Assembly (NCBI GenBank): GCA_033283385.1
Contig: JAWMQQ010000002.1
Span: 310,001-374,000, forward strand
Length of the DNA stretch: 64,000 nt
Direction: 5' to 3'
From: Mangrovimicrobium sp033283385
GTDB taxonomy: Bacteria; Pseudomonadota; Gammaproteobacteria; Pseudomonadales; Halieaceae
In this document: positions 45,892 to 55,297 of the stretch, in pieces
How positions within the stretch are numbered: the first letter of the stretch is position 1
Layout: each line of letters opens with the position of its first letter
Notes under the pieces: model-generated
What the model was told of the DNA's origin: nothing
The model's input: only the letters and a program-made list of their open reading frames with translations
Databases searched by the model: none
Program-made: the position numbers and the translations under genes

Positions 45892-47019
45892 ATGTCGAAA
45901 CGCGATTATTACGAGATTCTCGGGGTCAGCAAAGACGCTGACGAGAAGGACATCAAGAAAGCTTACCGCCGGGTGGCGATGAAGTATCACCCGGACCGCA
46001 ACCCGGACGATCCCGAGGCCGACCACAAGTTCAAGGAGGCCACCGAGGCCTACGAGGTCCTGATGGATGGGGACAAGCGCGCCGCCTACGACCGCTTCGG
46101 CCACGCCGGAGTGGACCCGCAGATGGGCGGTGGCGGCGGCTTCGGCGGCGGCAGCTTCAGCGATATTTTCGGCGACGTGTTCGGCGATATCTTCGGCGGC
46201 GGCGGGCGTCCCCGCGGCGGCCCCCAGCGCGGCTCCGACCTGCGCTACACACTCGATATCACGCTGGAGGAAGCGGTCCACGGCACCACCGTGGAAATCC
46301 GCGTGCCCAACCTCGCCGCCTGCGATACCTGCGATGGCAGCGGCGCCAAGGCCGGCAGCAAGCCGCAGACCTGCGGCACCTGCGGCGGCCACGGGCAGGT
46401 GCGCATGCAGCAGGGCCTGTTCCAGGTGCAGCAGACCTGCCCGTCCTGCCGCGGCCAGGGCCAGATCATCACCGACCCCTGCAACACCTGCCACGGCCAG
46501 GGCCGGGTCGAGCGCACCCGCACACTGTCGGTGAAGGTGCCCCCGGGGGTGGATACCGGCGACCGCATCCGCCTGTCCGGCGAGGGCGAGGCGGGACTCA
46601 AGGGCGGCCCGTCCGGCGACCTGTTCGTGCAGATCTCGGTGAAGCAGCACAGTATTTTCGAGCGCGACGGCAAGCACCTGTACTGCGAGGTGCCGATCAC
46701 CTTCGTCGATGCGGCCCTCGGTGGCGAACTCGAAGTGCCAACCCTGGATGGCCGGATCAAGCTGAAGATTCCGCCGGAAACCCAGACCGGCAAGCTGTTC
46801 CGCCTGCGTGGCAAGGGCGTCAAGCCGGTGCGCGGTGGCGCTGTCGGTGACCTGATGTGCCGCGCGGTGGTGGAAACCCCGGTCAACCTCAGCAAGCGCC
46901 AGCGCGAGCTGCTGGAAGAACTGGGCGAGAGCCTGGGCCAGGACGGCAAGCGGCAGTCCCCGCGCCAGCAGAGCTGGTTTGAGGGTGTGAAGAACTTCTT
47001 CGAAGACATCACCTCATGA
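45892..47019 (+). CDS. dnaJ: Chaperone protein DnaJ (Hsp40)
   Basis: 375-aa cochaperone of DnaK. The J domain with HPD (KYHPDRNPDDPEA), a Gly/Phe region (about 75-115) and four zinc-binding CxxCxGxG motifs (CDTCDGSG, CGTCGGHG, CPSCRGQG, CNTCHGQG) are complete, followed by two C-terminal beta domains. It overlaps dapB by 4 bases (ATGA), so the two are translationally coupled. No promoter is evident between the terminator and the start. Confidence 0.99.
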   Translation: MSKRDYYEILGVSKDADEKDIKKAYRRVAMKYHPDRNPDDPEADHKFKEATEAYEVLMDGDKRAAYDRFGHAGVDPQMGGGGGFGGGSFSDIFGDVFGDIFGGGGRPRGGPQRGSDLRYTLDITLEEAVHGTTVEIRVPNLAACDTCDGSGAKAGSKPQTCGTCGGHGQVRMQQGLFQVQQTCPSCRGQGQIITDPCNTCHGQGRVERTRTLSVKVPPGVDTGDRIRLSGEGEAGLKGGPSGDLFVQISVKQHSIFERDGKHLYCEVPITFVDAALGGELEVPTLDGRIKLKIPPETQTGKLFRLRGKGVKPVRGGAVGDLMCRAVVETPVNLSKRQRELLEELGESLGQDGKRQSPRQQSWFEGVKNFFEDITS

Positions 47020-47828
47020 GTATACGAATTGGAATCACCGGCGCGGCCGGCCGCATGGGCCGCACGCTGATCGAGGCGGTCGCGGCGGCAGGGGACGAGA
47101 TGAAGCTGGGCGCGGCGCTGGAGCGACCGGGCAGCAGCCTGGTCGGCGCCGATGCGGGTGAGCTTGCGGGCACGGGGCGCAATGGCGTAACCGTTTCCGG
47201 CGACCTGGCCGCAGTGATCGGCGATATCGATGTCCTGATCGACTTCACCGTGCCGGACGCAACCCTCGCCAACCTGGACATCTGTGCGCAGCACGGCGTG
47301 GCCATGGTGATCGGTACTACCGGGTTCACCGCCGAACAACAGGCGCGCATCGACGCGGCCGCCGGCAGCATCGCCATCTGCAAGGCCTCCAATTTCAGCA
47401 CCGGCGTCAACCTCTGCTTCAAGCTGCTGGAGACCGCCGCCCGCGTGCTGGGCGACGACGTCGACATCGAAGTCTACGAGGCGCACCACCGCCACAAGAT
47501 AGACGCGCCCTCCGGCACCGCCCTGAGCATGGGCCGGGTCGTCGCGGATGCGCTGGGCCGCGACCTCGACGAGGTGGCCGTGTACGGCCGGCAGGGCCAG
47601 ACTGGCGCCCGCGACCGCAAGACGATCGGCTTTGCCACGGTGCGCGCCGGTGATATCGTCGGCGACCACACGGTGACCTTCGCCGCAGACGGCGAGCGCG
47701 TGGAAATCACCCACAAGGCGTCCAGCCGCATGTCCTTCGCCCGCGGCGCGGTGCGCGCGGCGGCCTGGGTAAAGGGTCGCGAGCCCGCCCTCTACGACAT
47801 GCAGGACGTCCTGGGCTTGAAATCGTAG
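47016..47828 (+). CDS. dapB: 4-hydroxy-tetrahydrodipicolinate reductase
   Basis: 270-aa NAD(P)H-dependent enzyme of lysine and diaminopimelate synthesis. The nucleotide-binding loop GITGAAGRMG and the catalytic block EAHHRHKIDAPSGTAL are intact, as is DIVGDHTVTFAADGERVEI. Its start overlaps the dnaJ stop. Its own stop codon (TAG, 47826-47828) is part of a REP-like element. The usual carAB neighbour is absent; cnoX follows instead. Confidence 0.99.
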   Translation: MSIRIGITGAAGRMGRTLIEAVAAAGDEMKLGAALERPGSSLVGADAGELAGTGRNGVTVSGDLAAVIGDIDVLIDFTVPDATLANLDICAQHGVAMVIGTTGFTAEQQARIDAAAGSIAICKASNFSTGVNLCFKLLETAARVLGDDVDIEVYEAHHRHKIDAPSGTALSMGRVVADALGRDLDEVAVYGRQGQTGARDRKTIGFATVRAGDIVGDHTVTFAADGERVEITHKASSRMSFARGAVRAAAWVKGREPALYDMQDVLGLKS

Positions 47829-47872
47829 GAGCCTGCTACGCAGGCGATCGCGCGCAGAGCGCGCTCCTACAG
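47824..47872. repeat. REP-like palindromic element supplying the dapB stop codon
   Basis: GTAGGAGC (47825-47832) and GCTCCTAC (47863-47870) are inverted repeats around CTGCTACGCAGG and CGATCGCGCGC. The TAG of GTAGGAGC is the dapB stop, so insertion of the element probably defined the gene's 3' end. Confidence 0.8.
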
Positions 47873-47894
47873 CTGAACAATGCAGGAGAAAATC

Positions 47895-48749
47895 TTGAGC
47901 GACTACATCGTCAATATCGATGAGAGCAACGCCGCGGCGCTGCTGATCGACGAATCCCACAAGCGCCCGGTGGTGGTCGACTTCTGGGCGGACTGGTGCG
48001 CCCCCTGCAAGACGCTCATGCCGCTGCTGGAGAAGATCGCCAACGAATACCGCGGCGCCTTCCTGCTGGCCAAGGTCAATGCCGACGAGCAGGGCATGAT
48101 CGCCCAGCAGTTCGGCGTGCGCAGCCTCCCCACCGTGGTAGTGATGCACAACGGCCAGCCGGTGGACGGTTTTGCCGGCGCGCAGCCCGAGACCGCCATC
48201 CGCCAGATGCTGGAACCCTACCTGCCCAAGCCCTGGGACGGCCTGTTGCAACTGGCCGGTGAGGCGGTGGAACAGGGCGATTTCGCCGGTGCGCTGACGC
48301 CGCTGCGCCAGGCCTGGGAGGAGTCCGGCCGGGCGCTCGATATCACCTGGCTGTACGCGCGGGCGCTGATCGAGACCCTGCGGCTGGATGAAGCCGAGCA
48401 GGTACTGGGCGAGATTCGCCTGGCCGACCAGGACGCCAACTACGAGCAGTTGCAGGCGCTGTTGCAGATCAAGCGCGAGGCTGCGAAATCGCCGGAGATC
48501 GAGGCGCTGGAGCGACAGCTTGAAGCCAACCCCGACGACCTCGACGCGCGCCACCAGCTGGCGGTGCAGTACACCAACGCGGGCATGTTCAAGGACGCGC
48601 TGGAGAATCTCATCATCATCCTGCGCAAGGATCTAAACCACGCCGACGGCGCGACCAAGAAGGCGCTGCTGGACACCATCGCCAGCCTCGGCAAGGGCGA
48701 CCCGCTCGCCGCGGAATACCAGCGCAAGCTGTACAGCCTGCTGTACTGA
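47895..48749 (+). CDS. cnoX: Thioredoxin-fold co-chaperone CnoX/YbbN
   Basis: 284-aa protein with an N-terminal thioredoxin domain and C-terminal TPR-like repeats, as in CnoX (YbbN). The active site is the full WCAPCK; E. coli YbbN has lost this redox pair, so this one may keep oxidoreductase activity. TTG at 47895 is preferred because AGGAG lies 7 bases upstream; an ATG at 47880 without RBS is in the same frame. It follows dapB and the chaperone genes, a fitting context for a holdase. Confidence 0.93.
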   Translation: MSDYIVNIDESNAAALLIDESHKRPVVVDFWADWCAPCKTLMPLLEKIANEYRGAFLLAKVNADEQGMIAQQFGVRSLPTVVVMHNGQPVDGFAGAQPETAIRQMLEPYLPKPWDGLLQLAGEAVEQGDFAGALTPLRQAWEESGRALDITWLYARALIETLRLDEAEQVLGEIRLADQDANYEQLQALLQIKREAAKSPEIEALERQLEANPDDLDARHQLAVQYTNAGMFKDALENLIIILRKDLNHADGATKKALLDTIASLGKGDPLAAEYQRKLYSLLY

Positions 48750-48907
48750 GGGCCGGCCAGCGCAAGCCGCCAGTCCTCTGCGGTCAACTTTGCTGATCGC
48801 CGGCGGCATTGAGTCCCGCCTTTCCAGCCGGTAAGTTGCGCTCAGGCTTTCGACTAAACTACTGCACGGTCCGCACCGCACCGCGGCCGTTGTGACGGGA
48901 GAAGAGC

Positions 48908-49948
48908 ATGCGACTGGGAATCTTGCTGGGTTATTCAGGCAAACAGATCAACCTGCCCCTGGACCTGATCCGCCAGGCCGAGGCCATCGGTTACGACTCG
49001 GTCTGGACCGCGGAGGCCTACGGCAACGACGCGGTCACCGCCGCGGCCTGGATTCTCGCCCAGACGGAGAAGATCCGTGTCGGCACGGCGATCATGCAGA
49101 TGCCGGCCCGCACACCCGCCATGGCGGCGATGACCGCGATGTCGCTGGACCAGCTCTCCGGCGGGCGGTTTATCGTCGGGCTCGGCGCCTCCGGCCCGCA
49201 GGTGGTGGAGGGCTGGCACGGTGTGCCCTACGGCAAGCCGGTCACCCGCACCCGCGAGTACATCCAGATCATGCGCGCCATCATGCAGCGCGAGGGTCCG
49301 GTGGACGTGCAGGGCGATGTCTACCAGGTGCCCAACCGCGGCCCCGGTACGACGGGGCTCGGCAAACCGCTGAAGTCGATTCTCGATCCCAGCCCCGATA
49401 TTCCCATCTACACCGCCTCGATTACTCCGGCCGGGCTGCGCTGTGCCGGCGAGATGGCGGACGGCGTCTTCCCCGTGTGGATGGACCCGAACAAGTACCA
49501 CGTGCTGGGCGATCACCTCGAGGCCGGTTTCGCCAAGGCTGGCGGTGGCAAGTCGCTGGCGAGCTTCGACGTGTCGCCCTTCGTTTTCGTCGCCGTCAAC
49601 GACGATGTCGATGCGGCCATCGACTCCCTGCGGCCGGGCCTCGCGCTATACATCGGCGGCATGGGCGCCAAGGGCAAGAATTTCTACCACGATTACGCCG
49701 CGCGCCTGGGCTACCCCGATGCCGCGGACGAGGTCCAGGACCTTTACCTGGCCGGCAAGCACGCCGAGGCCGCCGCGGCGGTACCGGCGGAACTGGTGGA
49801 GTCGGTAGCGCTGGTCGGGCCGCTGGAACGCATTCGCGAGCGCCTCGCACCCTGGAAGCGGGCGGGCGAGCTGGGTCAGATAGGCACGCTGTTGCTGGGC
49901 GTGCACGACATCGGCGTACTTGAATTCTTCGCCGGGGAGTTGCTCTAG
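48908..49948 (+). CDS. LLM-class F420-dependent-type oxidoreductase
   Basis: 346-aa flavin/F420 luciferase-like monooxygenase fold. N-terminal MRLGILLGYSGKQINLPLDL, GYDSVWTAEAYGNDAV and SGGRFIVGLGASGPQVVEGW are typical of the LLM F420-dependent subfamily. The cofactor here could be FMN or F420; no F420 synthesis genes are in the window. It is the first gene of a tightly packed operon: the next start overlaps its stop codon. Confidence 0.93.
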   Translation: MRLGILLGYSGKQINLPLDLIRQAEAIGYDSVWTAEAYGNDAVTAAAWILAQTEKIRVGTAIMQMPARTPAMAAMTAMSLDQLSGGRFIVGLGASGPQVVEGWHGVPYGKPVTRTREYIQIMRAIMQREGPVDVQGDVYQVPNRGPGTTGLGKPLKSILDPSPDIPIYTASITPAGLRCAGEMADGVFPVWMDPNKYHVLGDHLEAGFAKAGGGKSLASFDVSPFVFVAVNDDVDAAIDSLRPGLALYIGGMGAKGKNFYHDYAARLGYPDAADEVQDLYLAGKHAEAAAAVPAELVESVALVGPLERIRERLAPWKRAGELGQIGTLLLGVHDIGVLEFFAGELL

Positions 49949-50763
49949 TGGATGTGGCCGGCAAGGTCGCTATCGTCACCGGCGGCGCTGCCGGAATCGG
50001 TCGCGCGCTGTGCCGGGCGCTGCATACCGCGGGGGCGGAGAAAGTCGTCGTCACCGATATCGATAGCGAGGGCGCATGCGCGGTGGCCGCGGAAATTGGC
50101 GGCGATCACAGTGCACTGAACGTGCGGGATGAAGCGGCCATTGCCGAACTGGTGGCGCGAATCGAGGCGGAGTACGGGCGCGTCGACCTGTTCTGCAGCA
50201 ACGCTGGCATCATCGCGCTGGACGGCGAACCCTGGTGGGCCACCTCCGCGCCGGACAGCACCTGGCAGGCGATGTGGGAGATCCACGTGATGGCGCATGT
50301 CTACGCGGCGCGGGCCTGCCTGCCGGGGATGATTGAGCGCGGCTCGGGCTATTTCCTCAATACCGCCTCCGCTGCAGGCCTGCTCAACCAGATCGCCGAC
50401 GCGGCCTATTCGACCACCAAGCATGCGGCCATCGGCTTTGCCGAGGCGCTGGCGATTACCCACGGCGACGACGGCATCAAGGTATCGGTGCTGTGCCCGC
50501 AGGCGGTAGCCACGGCCATGGTGGAGGACATGAGCGATGGACCGAGTGCCGGAGCCGGCAGCGCGGCCAGCGTCGATGGCGTACTCACGCCGGAGCAGGT
50601 CGCCGATGCCGCAATCGCGGGCCTTGGCGAAGAGCACTTCCTGATCCTGCCCCACCCCGAGGTAGAGACCTACCGCCAGGCCAAGGCCGCGGACTACGAC
50701 CGCTGGCTTGGCGGCATGCGCAAGCTGCGCCGCAAGGTCGGCTTTGCGGGGGTGGCCCACTGA
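49948..50763 (+). CDS. Short-chain dehydrogenase/reductase
   Basis: 271-aa classical SDR. The Rossmann motif TGGAAGIG (about residues 11-18), SNAG, and the catalytic Ser-Tyr-x3-Lys (TASAAGLL; YSTTK) are present. The GTG start overlaps the preceding stop (TAGTG). It is probably coexpressed with the LLM enzyme and aceK. The substrate is unknown. Confidence 0.95.
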   Translation: MDVAGKVAIVTGGAAGIGRALCRALHTAGAEKVVVTDIDSEGACAVAAEIGGDHSALNVRDEAAIAELVARIEAEYGRVDLFCSNAGIIALDGEPWWATSAPDSTWQAMWEIHVMAHVYAARACLPGMIERGSGYFLNTASAAGLLNQIADAAYSTTKHAAIGFAEALAITHGDDGIKVSVLCPQAVATAMVEDMSDGPSAGAGSAASVDGVLTPEQVADAAIAGLGEEHFLILPHPEVETYRQAKAADYDRWLGGMRKLRRKVGFAGVAH

Positions 50764-50774
50764 ACGCGCCAACC

Positions 50775-52502
50775 GTGCAGCAGCAGGAGCGTTTTGCGCG
50801 CGCAATACTCGACGGGTTCGAAGCCTATTTTGCCGAGTTCCGCACGATTACCCTCGCGGCGCGCACGCGATTCCAGAATGCGGACTGGCACGGCATGCAG
50901 GCCGCCTCGCGGCAGCGCATCGATATCTACAAGGACCGCACCAACGAGACCCTCGTCCAGGTCGAGCAGATCGCAGGCGAGCGGCTGCACGACTTCGAGT
51001 TCTGGCGCGAGGGCAAGGCGATCTACTCGCGCCTGATCGAGGGGCACGACAACTTCGAGATTGCCGAGACCTTCTACAACTCGGTCTTCTGCGCCGTCTT
51101 CGACCACCACAAGATTCGCGAAGAATACGCCTTCGTGTTCTCGCCGCGCGGCGACATGCCGCCGGCGGACGTGAGCCGGGTGTATCGCACTTACCAGTAC
51201 CACGGTGACACGGCGCAGCTGTTTACCGAAGTGCTGGGCGAGTACGCCTTCGACATTCCCTTCGAAAACCTGGACCGCGATATCCGGCACCTGTGCGAGG
51301 CCATCGACAGCTACCTGCGGCCGCGATTCGACCTCGACAGCGGCAATGTCGAGTTCCAGATTCTCGAGCATCACTTTTTCCGCAACAAGAGCGCCTATAT
51401 CGTCGGGCGGATAGTCAGCGCCGGCAAGACCATGCCCATCGTGCTGCCCATCCTGCACAACGAGGAGGGCGGCGTGTATGTGGACACCATCCTGTTCGGC
51501 TCGGACAAGCTCAGCGTGATCTTCAGCTTCACGCGCTCGTATTTCTTCGTCAATGCCAGCATACCCGCGCAGTACGTACTGTTCCTGCAGCAGCTGATGC
51601 CGGCCAAGCCGATCTCCGAAATCTACAGCGCCATGGGGCACAACAAGCACGGTAAAACCTACTACTACCGCTGCGCCTACCGGCACATGACCGGTACGAC
51701 GGACAAGTTCATCATCGCTCCCGGTATCAAGGGCATGGTGATGAGCGTGTTTACGCTGCCGTCCTACGACTTCGTATTCAAGATCATCAAGGACCGCTTC
51801 ACCCCGCCCAAGGAAATGACGCGGGAGCAGGTGAAGGAGAAGTACCGCCTGGTAAAGCGCTGGGACCGGGCCGGGCGCATGGCCGACACCCAGGAGTTCA
51901 CCAACCTCGCCTTTGCCCGCGAGCGTTTCTCCGACGAGTTGATGGACGAGCTGCACAAGGTCGCACCCTCGCTGATCGAGGAGCACGGCAAGGCATTGAT
52001 CATCCGCCACGTCTACGTGGAGCGCCGCATGACGCCGCTCAACCTGTACCTGCAGGACGCCAGCGACGAGCAGGTGGCAGCGGTGATGGACGAGTACGGA
52101 AATGCGATCAAGCAGCTGGCGGCGGCCAATATATTCCCCGGCGACATGTTGCTGAAGAACTTCGGCGTGACCCGTCACGGGCGGGTGGTGTTCTACGATT
52201 ACGACGAGATCCAGCCGCTGACCGAGTGTAACTTCCGCGAGATTCCGCCGCCGCGCAGCGAGGCGGAGGAGATGGCCAGCAAGCCCTGGTATACCGTCGG
52301 CCCCAACGATATCTTCCCCGAGGAATTCCGCCTGTTTTTCTCCGGCAACCAGCGCGCGCGCAAGGTGTTCGACCAGGTGCACAGCGATATCTACAAGGCC
52401 AGCTTCTGGCGCGGCCTGCAGGAGCAGGTGCGCAGCGGCTACATCGAGAGCTTTTTCCCCTACCGCAGGAAGCTGCGATTCGACCGCGGAGTCCCCGACT
52501 GA
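50775..52502 (+). CDS. aceK: Isocitrate dehydrogenase kinase/phosphatase AceK
   Basis: 575-aa bifunctional enzyme that switches carbon between the TCA cycle and the glyoxylate shunt by modifying isocitrate dehydrogenase; E. coli AceK is 578 aa. Family blocks are continuous: HHFFRNKSAYIVGR, VDTILFGSDKLSVIFSF, FPGDMLLKNFGVTRHGRVVF (kinase catalytic and DYDE metal site). The GTG at 50775 is preferred; a CTG at 50760 overlaps the SDR stop. No aceA or aceB is nearby. Its stop overlaps the next start. Confidence 0.98.
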   Translation: MQQQERFARAILDGFEAYFAEFRTITLAARTRFQNADWHGMQAASRQRIDIYKDRTNETLVQVEQIAGERLHDFEFWREGKAIYSRLIEGHDNFEIAETFYNSVFCAVFDHHKIREEYAFVFSPRGDMPPADVSRVYRTYQYHGDTAQLFTEVLGEYAFDIPFENLDRDIRHLCEAIDSYLRPRFDLDSGNVEFQILEHHFFRNKSAYIVGRIVSAGKTMPIVLPILHNEEGGVYVDTILFGSDKLSVIFSFTRSYFFVNASIPAQYVLFLQQLMPAKPISEIYSAMGHNKHGKTYYYRCAYRHMTGTTDKFIIAPGIKGMVMSVFTLPSYDFVFKIIKDRFTPPKEMTREQVKEKYRLVKRWDRAGRMADTQEFTNLAFARERFSDELMDELHKVAPSLIEEHGKALIIRHVYVERRMTPLNLYLQDASDEQVAAVMDEYGNAIKQLAAANIFPGDMLLKNFGVTRHGRVVFYDYDEIQPLTECNFREIPPPRSEAEEMASKPWYTVGPNDIFPEEFRLFFSGNQRARKVFDQVHSDIYKASFWRGLQEQVRSGYIESFFPYRRKLRFDRGVPD

Positions 52503-53209
52503 TGGCGGATATTTTCCTGATTCGCCACGGCCAGGCTTCATTCGGTACCGACGACTACGACCGGCTGTCCCCGACAGGGCGCCTGCAGGCCACCCGCACC
52601 GGCGAGTACCTGCGCCGCAGCGGAATCAATCTCGACGCGGCTATCAGTGGCGGCCTGCGTCGCCAGCGCGAGACCGCCGAGCTGGTACTGGCAGAACAGG
52701 GTGGCCCGGTCGAATGCGCGGTGGATGTCCGCTTCGACGAGATGCGCAACGACGAGCAGTTCGAGGCCATCGGCCCGCTGCTCGCCGCGCAGGATGAGGA
52801 ACTCGCCGCGCTATTGCTACGCTCGCACAGCGACAGCAAGAGTTACCAGAAAGTCCTGCGGGCGGTGTTCGAGCACTGGGTGACCCAGGATTGCAGCGAA
52901 CTGGGCATCCAGGGCTGGGAGGAATACAGCTCGGACGTGCTGGCCGCCCTGCGTGAATTGATGCGCTCCCAGGGTAGCGGTCGGAGTGTCGGGGTGTTTA
53001 CCTCCGGCGGCACCATTGCCACCATCGTCGCCTCGGTGCTGGGACTGCACGGGCGCGAAACCTACCGCTTCTATGAACCGATCTTCAACTGCTCGGTGAC
53101 CCGCCTGATCTACTCCGGCGACCGGGTTTCCCTGTCCTACTTCAACGACCGCTCATTCTTGCAATTGCTCGGAACCGAATACGGCGAGGACCTGCTGAGT
53201 TACCGCTAG
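52502..53209 (+). CDS. Histidine phosphatase family protein
   Basis: 235-aa phosphoglycerate-mutase-like phosphatase. The catalytic RHG lies near residue 8 (FLIRHGQASFG), followed by the usual DRLSPTGRLQATRTGEYL and a C-terminal TSGGTIATIVASVL block with the second-half residues. It overlaps the aceK stop by one base, so it is the last gene of the operon. Substrate unknown. Confidence 0.93.
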   Translation: MADIFLIRHGQASFGTDDYDRLSPTGRLQATRTGEYLRRSGINLDAAISGGLRRQRETAELVLAEQGGPVECAVDVRFDEMRNDEQFEAIGPLLAAQDEELAALLLRSHSDSKSYQKVLRAVFEHWVTQDCSELGIQGWEEYSSDVLAALRELMRSQGSGRSVGVFTSGGTIATIVASVLGLHGRETYRFYEPIFNCSVTRLIYSGDRVSLSYFNDRSFLQLLGTEYGEDLLSYR

Positions 53210-53219
53210 GCGGCACCGG

Positions 53220-54569
53220 CTAGCTCGAGAGCTTCAGGTGCAGCCAGCGCCCAGCGCGGTAACGGTGGAGCATCAGTCCCGCCTTGATGGCGTACTCGAT
53301 CAGGGTGACCGAGAAGATCCACGCGATCGGCGCACCCAGCTCGACAAATACCAACGCCGGCAACAGCCGGCCCAGGAACATCCCCGTGATCGTGGAGATC
53401 AGCGGGAACCGGGTATCGCCGGCTCCGCGCAAGGCGCCCGAGAGCGTGATCTCGACAGCCATGATCGGCTGTGAGGCGGCAATGACATAGATGAAGATCG
53501 CCGTGAGGTGCGCGGTTTCCGGGTCCGGGATCATGAAGGCTGCGAGTTCCTCCGCATAGATTGCCAGCAGGGCCGACAGCACTACCATCGCCGCGATCGC
53601 CATGCGCAAACCGCGCCATCCCGCCGCCATCGCGCCCTCCGGATCGCCCGCTCCCAGCTGTTGCCCGACCAGGGTCGCAGTGGCGATGCCGAAGCCGAAA
53701 GCCACCACCAGCGAGAACGAGACGATGCTGATACCGATGCCATAGGCGGCGTAGGCGGCTGTACCGTAGTGGCCGAGAATCAGGAAGAAAGCGAGCATGG
53801 CGAACTGGATGAATCCCTGCTCGATCACCGCGGGTGTGCCGATGCGTATCAGCTGCCAGGTGATCACCCGGTCGATATGCCAGCGTTTAACCGCGGCGAG
53901 GGAGAATTTCCCCCGCCACCAGCGCAGCACAAACAGCAGGGCTGTAATGCCCGCAGCCAGCCCGCCGCCGAGACCCGCCCCGGCAACCCCCAGTTTCGGC
54001 AGGCCGAAAACACCGTAGGCGAGCAGGTAGGCGAGCAGCGCGTTGAGAACGACATTGGCCAGCAGGAACCACAGCGGTGTCACTACATCCCCGGTAGCGC
54101 GCAACGCGGTGGAGAGGATCAGGTTGATGGACATGAATACGCTGAACAGGCCGTACCACAGGATGAACTCCGCGGTCTGGTGGGTGGTTTCCTCGTCCAG
54201 GCCGAACCCTGCGGCGACCCCGTGCGGGAACAGGACCAGGGGTAGCATGATGGCGCCGGAGAGCGCGATACACAGAGCCATCGAAGTCCAGGCGCCCATC
54301 TCCGCGGCGTAGCGCCGGTTGGCGCCCCAGTTGCGGGAGATCACCGCCGTGGTCGCCACGGACAAGCCCATCATCATGGCCTGCACCAGGAAAAACACCC
54401 GGTGCCCCGTGGTGACCGCCGCCACGGAACTGGTCCCCAGCCCGGACACGATCTTGATGTGGGAGAACTGCACCGTGGTCAGCAGCAGGTTGGAGACGAT
54501 CGTAGGCCACGCCAGTTGCCATACGCGATGGCTGGTACCGAGGACGGGATTTTCGGGTGTACCGCTCAC
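53220..54569 (-). CDS. MATE-family efflux transporter
   Basis: 449-aa inner-membrane antiporter with 12 TM helices in two MatE repeats. ATTAVISRNWGANRR and the second-repeat GFGIATATLVGQQLGAG are the diagnostic blocks (NorM/DinF type). It is 10 bases from the tag gene on the same strand, so they may be cotranscribed. Confidence 0.95.
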   Translation of the reverse strand: MSGTPENPVLGTSHRVWQLAWPTIVSNLLLTTVQFSHIKIVSGLGTSSVAAVTTGHRVFFLVQAMMMGLSVATTAVISRNWGANRRYAAEMGAWTSMALCIALSGAIMLPLVLFPHGVAAGFGLDEETTHQTAEFILWYGLFSVFMSINLILSTALRATGDVVTPLWFLLANVVLNALLAYLLAYGVFGLPKLGVAGAGLGGGLAAGITALLFVLRWWRGKFSLAAVKRWHIDRVITWQLIRIGTPAVIEQGFIQFAMLAFFLILGHYGTAAYAAYGIGISIVSFSLVVAFGFGIATATLVGQQLGAGDPEGAMAAGWRGLRMAIAAMVVLSALLAIYAEELAAFMIPDPETAHLTAIFIYVIAASQPIMAVEITLSGALRGAGDTRFPLISTITGMFLGRLLPALVFVELGAPIAWIFSVTLIEYAIKAGLMLHRYRAGRWLHLKLSS

Positions 54570-54578
54570 TTAAGGTGC

Positions 54579-55160
54579 CTACAGGGAGAGCTCGATGTCG
54601 CAGCACTCCCGGTGGCGGAAGCAGTTGGTGGTGTGATCGTTGACCATGCCTGTGGCCTGCATGTGGGCGTAGACTATGGTCGTGCCGACGAAGGTAAAGC
54701 CGCGCTTTTTCAGGTCCTTGCTGATCTGGTCGGACAGTGGCGTATTGGCGGGAATGTCGCGCCCGGACTTCCAGCGGTTCTGCCTTGGCCTGCCGTCGAC
54801 GAAGTCCCAGATGTAGCGGGCGAAGCTGCCTTTTTCCGCCTGCAGCTCGAGGAAGGCTCGGGCGTTGGTCCTGGCCCCGTAGACCTTCAGCCGGTTGCGG
54901 ATGATCGCCGGGTTCTGCAGCAGTTTCTCCAGCCGGGCATCCGTGTAGCGCGCCACCTTGTTCGGGTCGAAGCCGTCGAACAACTTGCGATAGGCATCGC
55001 GCTTGCGCAGAACCGTGATCCAGGACAGGCCCGCCTGCACACCCTCGAGCAGGAGAAACTCGAACAGCGTACGGTCATCGGTTACCGGCACACCCCACTC
55101 CTCGTCGTGATACTGGACGTACAGCGGGTCGTCACCGCACCAGGTGCATCTTTCAGGCAT
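54579..55160 (-). CDS. tag: DNA-3-methyladenine glycosylase I
   Basis: 193-aa base-excision repair enzyme. The zinc-site residues are present (CTWCG near the N-terminus, HDEEWG, and the C-terminal HTTNCFRH), as is VLRKRDAYRKLFDGFDPNKVA. It lies 10 bases before the MATE gene. Confidence 0.97.
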   Translation of the reverse strand: MPERCTWCGDDPLYVQYHDEEWGVPVTDDRTLFEFLLLEGVQAGLSWITVLRKRDAYRKLFDGFDPNKVARYTDARLEKLLQNPAIIRNRLKVYGARTNARAFLELQAEKGSFARYIWDFVDGRPRQNRWKSGRDIPANTPLSDQISKDLKKRGFTFVGTTIVYAHMQATGMVNDHTTNCFRHRECCDIELSL

Positions 55161-55297
55161 GACCGGGGTCCTCGAAGCAGGGCGGCACAGTATGGTATGC
55201 GAGTGGGGCGCTGTCTAGCGAGGGGGATGGAGGGAGATGGCGTCGACCGGACGGCTATGCGAAACTCCATCGCTGCCAGATCAAGCAGGGTGGACCA

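Noticed and set aside
46245..48554. Minus-strand open frame of about 770 codons
   Set aside because: Antisense across dnaJ, dapB and cnoX, which are certain; no motif of its own.
48892..49923. Alternative plus-strand frame over the LLM oxidoreductase gene
   Set aside because: Frame-shifted shadow; the LLM frame has clear family blocks and operon overlaps.
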